NCBI GenBank assembly: GCA_023404675.1
Contig: JAEYAW010000009.1
Coordinates: forward strand, 1-25,204
Direction: 5' to 3'
Source: Pseudomonadota bacterium
GTDB lineage: Bacteria > Pseudomonadota > Alphaproteobacteria > Rhizobiales > Xanthobacteraceae
Length of the DNA: 25,204 nucleotides
The stretch's first letter is position 1; every line of letters starts with the position of its first letter. The notes under the pieces are model-generated. The model was not told the DNA's origin and did not search any database. It saw nothing but the letters and a program-made list of their open reading frames with translations. The translations under genes were made by a program, and so were the position numbers. Positions 1 through 8,067 of the stretch are shown one piece after another.

Positions 1-2
1 GC

Positions 3-1634
3 CTCACCCAGGTGGTGGTGGACCCCGACAGCCCGGCCTTCAAGGGCGCCGAGAAGGCGCGCTCGGAGTGGGTCATCCGCATCGACGGCAAGGTCCGCCT
101 GCGCCCCGAGGGCACGGAGAATCCGGACCTCACCACCGGCGCCATCGAGGTCTACGCTACCGACCTGGAAGTGCTCGGCCCGGCGGCGGAACTGCCGCTG
201 CCCGTGTTCGGCGACGTGGAATATCCGGAAGAGACGCGGCTCAAGTACCGCTTCCTCGACCTGCGCCGCGAGAAGCTCCACCGCAACATCATGACCCGCG
301 GCGCCATCATCGACGCCATGCGCCGGCGCATGAAGGACCAGGGCTTCTTCGAGTTCCAGACGCCGATCCTCACCGCCTCCTCGCCGGAGGGCGCGCGCGA
401 CTTCCTGGTGCCGAGCCGCCTCCACCCCGGCAAGTTATACGCGATGCCGCAGGCGCCCCAGCAGTACAAGCAGCTCATCATGATGAGCGGCTTCGACCGC
501 TACTTCCAGATCGCCCCCTGCTTCCGCGACGAGGACCCCCGCGCCGACCGCCTGCCCGGCGAGTTCTACCAGCTCGACCTGGAGATGAGCTTCGTCGAGC
601 AGGAAGACGTGTTCGCTGCCATGGAGCCGGTCATCACCGGCGTGTTCGAGGAGTTCGCCGGCGGCAAGCCGGTGACCAAGAACTGGCCGCGCATCCCCTA
701 TGCGGAGGCCCTGCGCAAGTACGGCACCGACAAGCCGGACCTGCGCAACCCGCTGGTCATGCAGAACGTCTCCGACCATTTCCGCGGCTCGGGCTTCAAG
801 GTGTTCGCCCGCATGCTGGAGGTGGAGAAGAACGAGGTGTGGGCCATCCCCGCCCCCGGCGGCGGCTCTAGAGCCTTCTGCGACCGAATGAACTCGTGGG
901 CGCAGGGCGAGGGCCAGCCGGGCCTCGGCTACATCATGTGGCGTGAAGGCGGTGAAGGTGCCGGCCCGCTCGCCAACAACATCGGCCCCGAGCGCACGGA
1001 AGCCATCCGCGCCCAGCTCGGCCTCAAGGCCGGCGATGCCGCCTTCTTCGTCGCCGGCGACCCGGACAAGTTCGTGAAGTTCGCGGGCCTGGCCCGGACC
1101 AAGGTGGGCGAGGAGCTGAACCTCATCGACAAGGACCGCTTCGAGCTGGCCTGGATCGTCGACTTCCCCTTCTACGAATATTCGGAGGAGGAGAAGAAGG
1201 TGGACTTCTCCCACAACCCCTTCTCCATGCCGCAGGGCGGGCTTGAGGCGCTGAACACGCAGGACCCGCTGACCATCAAGGCGTTCCAGTACGACATCGC
1301 CTGCAACGGCTACGAGATCGCCTCCGGCGGCATCCGCAACCATCGGCCCGAGGCCATGGTGAAGGCATTCGAGATCGCCGGTTACGGCGAGCAGGAAGTT
1401 GTCGAGCGGTTCGGCGGCATGTACCGCGCGTTCCAGTACGGCGCGCCGCCCCATGGCGGCATGGCGGCCGGCGTGGACCGCATCGTTATGCTGCTGTGCG
1501 GCACGAACAACCTGCGCGAAATCTCGCTGTTCCCGATGAACCAGCGGGCCGAGGACCTGCTGATGGGCGCGCCGTCCGAGGTGACGCCCAAACAGTTGCG
1601 GGAGCTTCACATCCGGCTCAATCTGCCGGAGTAA
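3..1634 (+). CDS. aspS: Aspartyl-tRNA synthetase, 5'-truncated by the window edge
   Basis: This class II aminoacyl-tRNA synthetase charges tRNA with aspartate in the cytoplasm. The reading frame is open from base 3 (L-T-Q-V-V-V-D-P), so the true start lies outside the window; family proteins are near 590 residues and roughly the first 45-50, most of the OB-fold anticodon-binding domain, are missing. Visible landmarks are the catalytic-core start (R-F-L-D-L-R-R), the substrate loop PQAPQQYKQLIMMSGFDRYF, motif 2 with FRDEDPRADR and GEFYQLDLEMSF, the bacterial insertion domain (about window residues 290-420), SHNPFSMP, and motif 3 GVDRIVMLL close to the C-terminus. Whether it charges only tRNA-Asp or also tRNA-Asn cannot be decided without the missing N-terminus. 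Third positions are very GC-rich. A perfect hairpin follows the stop codon. Confidence 0.97.
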   Translation, partial: LTQVVVDPDSPAFKGAEKARSEWVIRIDGKVRLRPEGTENPDLTTGAIEVYATDLEVLGPAAELPLPVFGDVEYPEETRLKYRFLDLRREKLHRNIMTRGAIIDAMRRRMKDQGFFEFQTPILTASSPEGARDFLVPSRLHPGKLYAMPQAPQQYKQLIMMSGFDRYFQIAPCFRDEDPRADRLPGEFYQLDLEMSFVEQEDVFAAMEPVITGVFEEFAGGKPVTKNWPRIPYAEALRKYGTDKPDLRNPLVMQNVSDHFRGSGFKVFARMLEVEKNEVWAIPAPGGGSRAFCDRMNSWAQGEGQPGLGYIMWREGGEGAGPLANNIGPERTEAIRAQLGLKAGDAAFFVAGDPDKFVKFAGLARTKVGEELNLIDKDRFELAWIVDFPFYEYSEEEKKVDFSHNPFSMPQGGLEALNTQDPLTIKAFQYDIACNGYEIASGGIRNHRPEAMVKAFEIAGYGEQEVVERFGGMYRAFQYGAPPHGGMAAGVDRIVMLLCGTNNLREISLFPMNQRAEDLLMGAPSEVTPKQLRELHIRLNLPE

Positions 1635-1639
1635 GATTG

Positions 1640-1660
1640 TCGCGGCCCATCGGGCCGCGA
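1640..1660 (+). terminator. Hairpin after aspS, possible terminator
   Basis: A perfect 9-bp stem TCGCGGCCC / GGGCCGCGA with loop ATC starts 6 nt after the aspS stop codon. It is followed by TGTCGTTTGA rather than a clean U-run, so intrinsic termination is plausible but not certain. The rest of the 148-nt gap up to the malic enzyme start shows no other gene. Confidence 0.5.
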
Positions 1661-1782
1661 TGTCGTTTGAGGGGGAACGAATGTATCGGCCCTGCCATGC
1701 GGCCGTGCATGGGCGAACCCCGTCAGGCACGCTATAACGAACACCCCGCGTGGAACTTCCGCCGAAGGTTTGAAACAGCACG

Positions 1783-4080
1783 ATGTCTTCCTATTCTGAC
1801 GATCTCCGCACTGCTGCGCTGGCGTTTCATCGCCTGCCGCGCCCGGGCAAACTGGAAATTCAGGCCACCAAGCCGCTGGCCAACCAGCGCGATCTGGCGC
1901 TGGCCTATTCGCCGGGCGTCGCCGCCGCCTGCGAGGAGATCGCCGCCAATCCGGCCGAAGCCGCGACGCTCACCAGCCGCGCCAATCTCGTGGCGGTGGT
2001 GTCGAACGGTACCGCTGTGCTCGGCCTCGGCAATATCGGCCCGCTCGCCTCCAAGCCGGTGATGGAAGGCAAGGCGGTCCTCTTCAAGAAGTTCGCCAAT
2101 ATTGATGTGTTCGACATCGAGATCGCCGCCGACACCATCGAGCGCGTTGTCGAGACCGTCGCGGCGCTGGAGCCGACCTTCGGCGGCATCAATCTGGAGG
2201 ACATCCGCGGGCCGGAGTGCTTCGAGATCGAGGCGCAGCTCAAGGCACGCATGAAGATCCCGGTCTTCCACGACGACCAGCACGGCACGGCGATCATCGT
2301 CGGCGCGGCCATCACCAACGCGATGCAGCTCGCGGGCAAGAAGCTGAGCGAGGTCAAGATCGTGACGGCGGGGGCCGGCGCTGCCGCGCTCGCCTGCCTC
2401 AATCTGCTCGTCTCGCTCGGCGCGGATCGCAAGAACATCTGGGTCTGCGATCTCGACGGCCTCGTCTACGAGGGCCGCAACGAAAAGATGGACCGCTGGA
2501 AATCGGTCTATGCGCAGAGGACCGACAAGCGCACGCTGAACGATGTCATCGACGGCGCGGACATCTTTCTCGGCCTGTCGGGGCCGAAGGTGCTTACGCC
2601 CGACATGGTCGCGCGGATGGGCGACAAGCCGCTGGTGATGGCGCTGGCCAATCCGACGCCGGAGATCATGCCGGACGAGGTGCGCAAGGTGCGCCCAGAG
2701 GCCATGATCTGCACCGGGCGTTCGGACTTCCCCAATCAGGTCAACAACGTTCTCTGCTTCCCTTACATCTTCCGCGGCGCGCTCGATGTCGGCGCGACGA
2801 CCATCAACGAGGAAATGAAGCATGCCGCCGTGCAGGCGATCGCGCTGCTGGCGCGCGAGGCGCCATCGGATGCGGTCTCGCCCGGCTTCGACAGCGAGAC
2901 GCAGGGCTTCGGCCCCGGTTCGCTGATCCCGAGCCCGTTCGATCCGCGCCTGATCCTGCGCATCGCGCCGGCGGTGGCGCGGGCCGCGATGGATTCGGGC
3001 GTCGCCACCCGGCCGATCGCCAATTTCGATCATTACTACGAAGAGCTTGTTCGCTTCGCCTTCCGCTCTGGTCTCGTGATGAAGCCGGTGTTCGCCAAGG
3101 CCAAGACCCAGCCTGTGCGCGTGATCTACGCCGAGGGCGAGGACGAGCGGGTGCTGCGCGCCACGCAGATCGTGCTGGAGGAAAAGCTGGCGCGGCCGAT
3201 TCTGGTGGGTCGCCCGTCGGTGGTCGAGACCCGCATCAAGCGCGCGGGCCTGTCGATCCGGCCGGGCCATGATTTCGATCTGGTCAACCCCGAGGATGAT
3301 CCGCGCTATCGCTCCTACGTGCAGTCCTACATCGATGCGGCCGGCCGCCGCGGCGTGACGCCCGACGTGGCGCGCACCGTGGTACGCACCAACAACACGG
3401 TGATCGCGGCTCTTGCGGTGGTGCGCGGCGAGGCGGACGCCATGCTGTGCGGCGTCGAGGGCCGCTACATGAGCCATCTGCGCCACGTGCGCGACATCAT
3501 CGGTTTTCGCCCGGATGTCGACGACTTCGCGGCGCTGGCGCTGATGATCACCAGCAAGGGCGCGTACTTCCTCGCCGACACGCAGGTCCGTTCGGAGCCG
3601 ACCGCCGAGGAACTGGCCGAGGTCGCGGCGCTCGCGGCGGTGCATGTCCGCCGGTTCGGGCTGACGCCGCGCGTCGCGTTCCTGTCGCACTCCGATTTCG
3701 GCAGCTTCGATACCGAGTCCGCGCGCAAGATGCGCAGGGCGGCGGCGCTGCTGGCGGATCACCACCCGGAAATCCAGGCCGACGGCGAAATGCAGGGCGA
3801 CAGCGCCCTGTCGGACGCCGCGCGCAGGCTGGTGCTGCCGCATTCGCGGCTTGAGGGCGTCGCCAATGTGCTGATGATGCCCAATCTCGACGCCGCGAAC
3901 ATCGCCTATCAGATGATCAAGGTTCTGGGCGATGCGTTGCCGGTCGGACCGATCCTGATCGGGCCGGCGCGGCCCGCGCACATTCTGACGAAGTCGGTCA
4001 CGGCGCGCGGCATCCTCAACATGACGGCCGTCGCGGTGGTCGAGGCACAGGAACACGCCGGCCACGCGCACGGCAGCTGA
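1783..4080 (+). CDS. maeB: NADP-dependent malic enzyme with C-terminal phosphotransacetylase-like domain
   Basis: Catalyses oxidative decarboxylation of malate to pyruvate, linking the TCA cycle to pyruvate and NADPH supply. At 765 residues it matches the long MaeB type. Residues 1-430 are the malic enzyme part: catalytic Tyr in AYSPGVAA (Tyr42), Lys in GKAVLFK (Lys97), metal-binding acidic residues in NLEDI (139-140) and FHDDQHGTA (162-170), a Rossmann-type TAGAGAAALA (about 198-207) and ANPTPEI. Residues from about 430 to 755 resemble phosphate acetyl/butyryltransferase, which in characterised MaeB proteins is regulatory (acetyl-CoA binding) rather than a working transferase. NADP rather than NAD preference is inferred from family membership, not from a residue I can read. 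The ATG at 1783 fits the family N-terminus; the Shine-Dalgarno is weak. Confidence 0.95.
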   Translation: MSSYSDDLRTAALAFHRLPRPGKLEIQATKPLANQRDLALAYSPGVAAACEEIAANPAEAATLTSRANLVAVVSNGTAVLGLGNIGPLASKPVMEGKAVLFKKFANIDVFDIEIAADTIERVVETVAALEPTFGGINLEDIRGPECFEIEAQLKARMKIPVFHDDQHGTAIIVGAAITNAMQLAGKKLSEVKIVTAGAGAAALACLNLLVSLGADRKNIWVCDLDGLVYEGRNEKMDRWKSVYAQRTDKRTLNDVIDGADIFLGLSGPKVLTPDMVARMGDKPLVMALANPTPEIMPDEVRKVRPEAMICTGRSDFPNQVNNVLCFPYIFRGALDVGATTINEEMKHAAVQAIALLAREAPSDAVSPGFDSETQGFGPGSLIPSPFDPRLILRIAPAVARAAMDSGVATRPIANFDHYYEELVRFAFRSGLVMKPVFAKAKTQPVRVIYAEGEDERVLRATQIVLEEKLARPILVGRPSVVETRIKRAGLSIRPGHDFDLVNPEDDPRYRSYVQSYIDAAGRRGVTPDVARTVVRTNNTVIAALAVVRGEADAMLCGVEGRYMSHLRHVRDIIGFRPDVDDFAALALMITSKGAYFLADTQVRSEPTAEELAEVAALAAVHVRRFGLTPRVAFLSHSDFGSFDTESARKMRRAAALLADHHPEIQADGEMQGDSALSDAARRLVLPHSRLEGVANVLMMPNLDAANIAYQMIKVLGDALPVGPILIGPARPAHILTKSVTARGILNMTAVAVVEAQEHAGHAHGS

Positions 4081-4094
4081 GCTGAGTTGGAGGC

Positions 4095-4110
4095 GCCGGC
4101 TTTTGCCGGT
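4095..4110 (+). terminator. Short hairpin after maeB
   Basis: CCGGC-TTTT-GCCGG (4096-4109, with a possible flanking G-T pair) lies 15 nt after the maeB stop. A second inverted repeat, GGCCGAT / ATCGGCC with a 4-nt loop, is at 4128-4145, 25 nt before the DoxX-like start. Neither has a U-tract. They may attenuate or stabilise the maeB message end, or be chance in GC-rich DNA. Confidence 0.3.
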
Positions 4111-4170
4111 CCTTGCAATGGCACGCGGGCCGATCATAATCGGCCGCGGGCGCAGGTCCGGGGGTGAGCA

Positions 4171-4620
4171 ATGTCAGCCTATGTCACGTTGGGGCGCACA
4201 CTGTTTGCGCTGTTGTTCATCGTGTCGGGGGCTTTCAAGTTCCTCGACATCGAGGCGACCGCGCAGAGCCTGAGCGGCAAGATCACCATTCCCGGTGACA
4301 TGGCATCTTATGTCACCCAGCTTGAGGCGGCGACGGGCTATCCCTCGATGCAACTGCTGGCGATGGCTGCGGCGGGCATCGAATTGCTCTGTGGCCTGAT
4401 GATCGCCGCCAACTTCGGAACGAAATTCTTCGCGGCCGTCCTGATCCTTTTCATCATCGCCGCGACGGTGCTCTACCACGATTTCTGGAACCAGACCGGC
4501 GACGAAGCCCGCAACAACATCATTCACCTTCTGAAGAATGTCGCGCTGATCGGCGGCCTGCTTGTCATCGCCGGCTATCCGCGCCTGCCGCGATCCGGCC
4601 TGAAATATTCGGACGTGTAG
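4171..4620 (+). CDS. DoxX-like small membrane protein
   Basis: A 149-residue inner-membrane protein with about four hydrophobic helices: residues 5-25 (YVTLGRTLFALLFIVSGAFK), about 58-80, 85-105 and 122-138. The first helix with G-R-(L/I)-F-(A/L)-L-x-F-x-x-S-G-x-x-K-(F/L) is the hallmark of the DoxX/YphA family. Family members are linked to quinol oxidase partners, redox stress and SufS/SseA-type systems, but most, including this one, have no proven role. The ATG at 4171 follows a G-rich GGGGGTGAGC leader. The gene is co-oriented with maeB (90 nt gap) and ends 7 nt from the end of the convergent reductase gene. Confidence 0.85.
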   Translation: MSAYVTLGRTLFALLFIVSGAFKFLDIEATAQSLSGKITIPGDMASYVTQLEAATGYPSMQLLAMAAAGIELLCGLMIAANFGTKFFAAVLILFIIAATVLYHDFWNQTGDEARNNIIHLLKNVALIGGLLVIAGYPRLPRSGLKYSDV

Positions 4621-4627
4621 TCGGGCC

Positions 4628-5290
4628 TCAACTCCGCATCCGCCGCCATGGCGTGACCGTGACCTCGTCCGCCGGATCGAGCATCCGCGCTTCGCCGGCG
4701 GCAAGGCCGTGGGCCGAGAGAATATCGCGGGCCGATCGCTCGGGGATGCCGGGGAATGCACCGATCCCTCCGGGAAGTTTGATGCGCGGAGCTTCCGACA
4801 GCCAGAACGTGTTGTAACGGTCGAGAAACATCGCGAACACGCCCGGGCCGCCGATGACGGCGATGACGCCCTCACGCACGCCGCTATGCGCGAGCGCATC
4901 CCCGAAGCTTGTGTGGACGGGATTCCACAAGGTCGCACGCGGATTGTCCGGATCCGTCGCAACGCCATCGACGTGTCGGGTCAGCACGATACGGCGGCGT
5001 TGCGGCGAACGCGGCTGGTCCTCATAGGAGTTGCGGCCGTGAACGATCAGCGCGGCGGCGTCGAGCGAGGATTCGAAGAAGGCCTGATCGCCGGGAAACT
5101 TGAGCGCCGGCGGCATCACCCCGCTGGCATCGGCCAGCATGCCGTCGGCGGATATGATGACATAACCTTCGATCTGCAGCCTAGAACTGCTCAGCTTGTC
5201 GTCGCACTGCTGAACTGCCCCAGGTTTTCGATGTGATGTGCTTTCATCACGCGAGCCGGCCTCCACTTTGCTCGAAAACGCTACAGTCAT
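4628..5290 (-). CDS. Dihydrofolate reductase-fold (RibD C-terminal-like) oxidoreductase
   Basis: A 220-residue protein of the DHFR/RibD-C superfamily, whose members reduce pterin- or ribitylaminopyrimidine-type substrates with NADPH. The recognisable fold begins near residue 40: EGYVIISADGMLADASG (first strand and substrate loop), AALIVHGRNSYE (about 79-90, the usual G-R-x-(T/S) helix start), RRIVLTR, then AVIGGPGVFAMFLDRY (nucleotide-binding glycine pair). It lacks the features of a true folate DHFR or a complete RibD, so substrate is unknown. The first 37 residues are polar and not part of the fold; I see no good internal start, so the ATG 15 nt behind the deacetylase stop is used. That spacing suggests co-transcription with the deacetylase. 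It is convergent with the DoxX-like gene. Confidence 0.78.
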   Translation of the reverse strand: MTVAFSSKVEAGSRDESTSHRKPGAVQQCDDKLSSSRLQIEGYVIISADGMLADASGVMPPALKFPGDQAFFESSLDAAALIVHGRNSYEDQPRSPQRRRIVLTRHVDGVATDPDNPRATLWNPVHTSFGDALAHSGVREGVIAVIGGPGVFAMFLDRYNTFWLSEAPRIKLPGGIGAFPGIPERSARDILSAHGLAAGEARMLDPADEVTVTPWRRMRS

Positions 5291-5305
5291 TCCGAACAGC
5301 GGGCG

Positions 5306-6259
5306 TCATTCCGAGATGGTCTGGACGACGCTGGACACCGGGCGCGTCGACACCGTCGGCAGGCTGGATTCCTTGGCGAAGGACTGTTCGTACTCCGGCA
5401 GGATCTGCACAGGAGCCTTGGCCTTCATCTGCACGACCTTGTAGCCGCCCGCCTTGAGGCGGCGCAGCAGTTCCGGCAGTGCCTGCGCCGTGTGCTTCTG
5501 GAAGTCGTGCATCAGGATGATGCCCTTGCCGAGCTTGTCGAGCTTGGTCATCACCGTCGTGACGACCTGCTCCGGATTCTTCGAGCGGAAGTCGAACGAG
5601 TCGATATCGGTCGAGAACATCGCGATGTTGCGCTGGCCGAGGTAGGTCACGAGTGCGGCCGGGTGCTGGAGTTGCGGAAAACGGAAGAACGGCGAGGGCG
5701 GCGCTTCAAGCGCCCACTTCACGGCCGCGAATCCCTTTTCGATTTCATCCTTGGCCATCTGCTCGGTCATCTTCTTGCCGTTCAGATTGGCGTGCGACCA
5801 GGTATGTCCGCCGACAACGTGTCCCGCGGCAACCACCTGCCGCAGAATCTCGGGATAGTACGTGGCGTGCTTGCCGATCGAGAAGAAGATGCCGGTGGTG
5901 CACTGGTCGGCCAGCGCCTTCAGCACCGCGGGGGTGGTGTTGAGCCATGGGCCGTCATCGAAGGTGAGAACCACTTCCTTGTCGCGCAGGAAGTCGAGCT
6001 GCTTGAAATGCTCGAATCCGAATCCCGGGCCGCCTGTCGTGTCGATCTGCACGACACGCGCGACACCGAGCGCATCGGGAGCGCCGTTGCAGGCCACCTT
6101 GATGGCCGGAGGCGCAGGCGGTTGTGGTGCGGGAGCTGCTGCCTGCGGCGCGGCCGGCTTGGAAGGTGTGGCTCCGGGCTTGGCCATCTGCGCGAAGGCG
6201 AGCGGTGCGAGAACGACGGAGAGAGCTGTCGCAACCAGCAGTCCGGTGGCAGTTCGCAT
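5306..6259 (-). CDS. Secreted polysaccharide deacetylase (NodB homology, CE4 family)
   Basis: Removes N- or O-acetyl groups from a cell-wall or extracellular glycan; acts outside the cytoplasm. The 317-residue protein starts with a signal peptide (cleavage likely after A-L-A-F-A, residue 23), then an Ala/Pro-rich linker (26-53) and a NodB domain (about 94-285). Metal and catalytic motifs are complete: TFDDGP at 99-104 (catalytic and metal Asp101-102), HTWSH at 152-156 (two metal His), FFRFP at 191-195, TDIDSFDF around 217-224, and ILMHD at 248-252. Target glycan (peptidoglycan, EPS or chitin-like) is not readable. It lies downstream of an L,D-transpeptidase on the same strand with a 254-nt gap, and 15 nt upstream of the DHFR-fold gene. 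Confidence 0.92.
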   Translation of the reverse strand: MRTATGLLVATALSVVLAPLAFAQMAKPGATPSKPAAPQAAAPAPQPPAPPAIKVACNGAPDALGVARVVQIDTTGGPGFGFEHFKQLDFLRDKEVVLTFDDGPWLNTTPAVLKALADQCTTGIFFSIGKHATYYPEILRQVVAAGHVVGGHTWSHANLNGKKMTEQMAKDEIEKGFAAVKWALEAPPSPFFRFPQLQHPAALVTYLGQRNIAMFSTDIDSFDFRSKNPEQVVTTVMTKLDKLGKGIILMHDFQKHTAQALPELLRRLKAGGYKVVQMKAKAPVQILPEYEQSFAKESSLPTVSTRPVSSVVQTISE

Positions 6260-6513
6260 TTCGATCCCCTGTGGCGCTATCGCGCAAAACCAGCGTCGCG
6301 CGAGGTCAAAGCCTCACCGCGCAAAAAAGACCCCGCATCATCTCGGCCGAGACGCTTCGAATGGACAGCTTCCTGTTCCTTCCGAATTCACGTCCCGCCT
6401 GATTCATCTCACTGATTCGCGAGTGTACCGGAGTTGAGCCTTGCCCGCCATCGCGACGAAATCGCGGCGCCGCGCGTGGATATCGGCGCGCGGCGTGCCC
6501 TTTTGCGCGTGCT
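6260..6513 (-). promoter_or_regulatory. Intergenic region upstream of the deacetylase
   Basis: This 254-nt gap between the L,D-transpeptidase stop and the deacetylase start contains two neighbouring hairpins near the transpeptidase end (CGCGA/TCGCG at 6452-6466 and a 9-bp stem at 6468-6495). The AT-richer stretch at about 6330-6420 is where the deacetylase promoter would be expected. I could not pick a convincing -35/-10 pair. No ORF here looks coding. Confidence 0.35.
6468..6495 (-). terminator. Hairpin after the L,D-transpeptidase gene
   Basis: A perfect 9-bp stem CGCCGCGCG / CGCGCGGCG with a 10-nt loop lies 18 nt past the L,D-transpeptidase stop (which is on the minus strand at 6514). The only T-run, TTTT at 6501-6504, is on the plus-strand side, so as a minus-strand terminator it lacks a U-tract. 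Termination, if any, may be weak or Rho-dependent. Confidence 0.35.
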
Positions 6514-8067
6514 TCAGCGCAGGCGCAGGATGAAGTCGGTGCCCTGACCGGTTTCGCCGCTGGCGTTGATACCTTGGTCGGCGACGGTGATCGACGAGCC
6601 GCTCGAGAGGGCCTCGGCGATCCGGGTGCGAACGTCGTCCGGAACGGCGACGCGGTCGAGCGCTTCCGCAGCCGTGCTGGTCGTGACGGTTGCCGGCGCG
6701 GGAGCGGCATTATTCCTGCGCTTGCCGCCGGTGACGGGCGCGGGCTGTGCCGCCCGTGTCAGCGTCGGAGGCGTGACGACCGACCATTTGAAAGAGCCGG
6801 CCTCTGCCTCGTCGGTGCGCGCGGTGAACACGTGAATGCCGAGCTGCGTGTCGCCCGCTATCGTGACCGGGACGTCGAAGACGGGCTTGAGATTCTGGCG
6901 CACGTAGAGACGCCCGTCCTTGCGGCTGATGAACACCGCGATCGGCGCGCCGCGCTTCAGTTCGGGAAGGACTGTGCTGTCAGGACTGCCGGTGTTGCCG
7001 GAGTCCGTGACTGCGTTGCCGGCCGTCGGCGGCTGGGGGCTGTCCGCATCCGGGGCACGTGCCCGATCCTTGCCGGAGGTGTCGTCGGTTGATGCCTGTG
7101 CGGCTCCCTTCACCGAGTCCGCTTTGGCGCTGTCAGTTTTGACGGTGTTGTTGGCAACCGGAAGGGATGAGGGAACATCGCTGGCCGACAGTCTGGAGGC
7201 GGTATTGCTCGCGCCCGCATCAGCAGTGCGGAGCCGGGACTGGGAAACGGTTTCTCCGGATGTGGTCAGATCGGTCGCGGACATCGCGGAGGGACGAAGT
7301 TCGCCGACCTCGGCGATCCGCTCATTCGCTTTCTCCCGCCCTGCCGGCGTCGTTCTCTCGCTTGCGGCCGGGGCCGTCACCGGCGCAGGAGGCTTGGTCG
7401 GAAGAAACGCGTGGGAAAAATCCACCGGGCTGGTGTCCCCTGGTGCGATCACGACGCGTGCGCCAAGGCGCGTCCAGTTCCAGAGGCGGATCGCGAAATT
7501 GTTCGGCATGCGGATGCAGCCGTGCGAGGCCGGATAACCCGGAAGCGCACCCGCGTGCAGGGCGACGCCGGACCAGGTGATGCGCTGCATGTAGGGCATC
7601 GGTGCATCGCTGTAGAGATTGGAGCGATGCCACTTGTTCTTCTGGATCACGCTGAACACTCCCATCGGGGTGGCGTGGCCGGTCTTGCCGGTCGAGACCG
7701 GGGTTTCGGCAAACAGGCCGTTCCGGTCGTAGACGCGCAGACGCTGTTCGTTGATCGACACGCTGATCGTCAGCGGGCCCTGCGGTTTGGCTTCCGTCAC
7801 CGCCTTCTTTTCTTGCTCGCGGTCAACGTGGAAGGGCTGGCGCTGCCGTCGGACCGGGCGTCGGGGTGCGGGCGCGTCGTCGCGGGGAGCGTAATAATCC
7901 GGCTGCGCGTAGTAGTAACCCGGGTAACCCGACTGGTCGTAGTAGGGAGCGGCCTGCGCCGCGTCGATCGATGCCAGCGCCAAAAGGGTTCCGGCTGCCA
8001 CGGCAAGGCTGCCCAGCCGTGCGGTTGCGCCGTCGCGTTCGCGGCAGGTGCTTCTGAAGCTTATCAT
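6514..8067 (-). CDS. L,D-transpeptidase (YkuD family) with C-terminal YkuD-like half domain
   Basis: Makes 3-3 peptidoglycan cross-links or anchors proteins to peptidoglycan in the periplasm. Using the ATG at 8067 gives 517 residues; a TTG nine codons upstream (8094) is an alternative, and neither has a clear Shine-Dalgarno. Residues 1-39 look like a signal peptide ending A-A-Q-A, followed by a Tyr-rich stretch (about 40-62) and a basic/Pro segment. The YkuD domain spans about 98-212 with the catalytic motif HAGALPGYPASHGCIRMP, nucleophile Cys184 and His182. A low-complexity Ser/Thr/Ala/Asp linker (about 222-370) leads to residues 373-431, which resemble the N-terminal part of the YkuD domain but lack the His/Cys motif. 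The C-terminus (Q-G-T-D-F-I-L-R-L-R) resembles tails I remember from related proteins. It is divergent from the CreA-family gene. Confidence 0.92.
   Translation of the reverse strand: MISFRSTCRERDGATARLGSLAVAAGTLLALASIDAAQAAPYYDQSGYPGYYYAQPDYYAPRDDAPAPRRPVRRQRQPFHVDREQEKKAVTEAKPQGPLTISVSINEQRLRVYDRNGLFAETPVSTGKTGHATPMGVFSVIQKNKWHRSNLYSDAPMPYMQRITWSGVALHAGALPGYPASHGCIRMPNNFAIRLWNWTRLGARVVIAPGDTSPVDFSHAFLPTKPPAPVTAPAASERTTPAGREKANERIAEVGELRPSAMSATDLTTSGETVSQSRLRTADAGASNTASRLSASDVPSSLPVANNTVKTDSAKADSVKGAAQASTDDTSGKDRARAPDADSPQPPTAGNAVTDSGNTGSPDSTVLPELKRGAPIAVFISRKDGRLYVRQNLKPVFDVPVTIAGDTQLGIHVFTARTDEAEAGSFKWSVVTPPTLTRAAQPAPVTGGKRRNNAAPAPATVTTSTAAEALDRVAVPDDVRTRIAEALSSGSSITVADQGINASGETGQGTDFILRLR

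Noticed and set aside
435..1781. 448-residue minus-strand frame opposite aspS
   Set aside because: Shadow of aspS: the plus strand carries all synthetase motifs, and the antisense product shows no family pattern.
1732..4137. 801-residue open frame on the minus strand opposite maeB
   Set aside because: It is antisense to a clear, full-length malic enzyme. The translation is Arg/His/Asp-rich low complexity, typical of antisense frames in GC-rich genes, with no recognisable domain.
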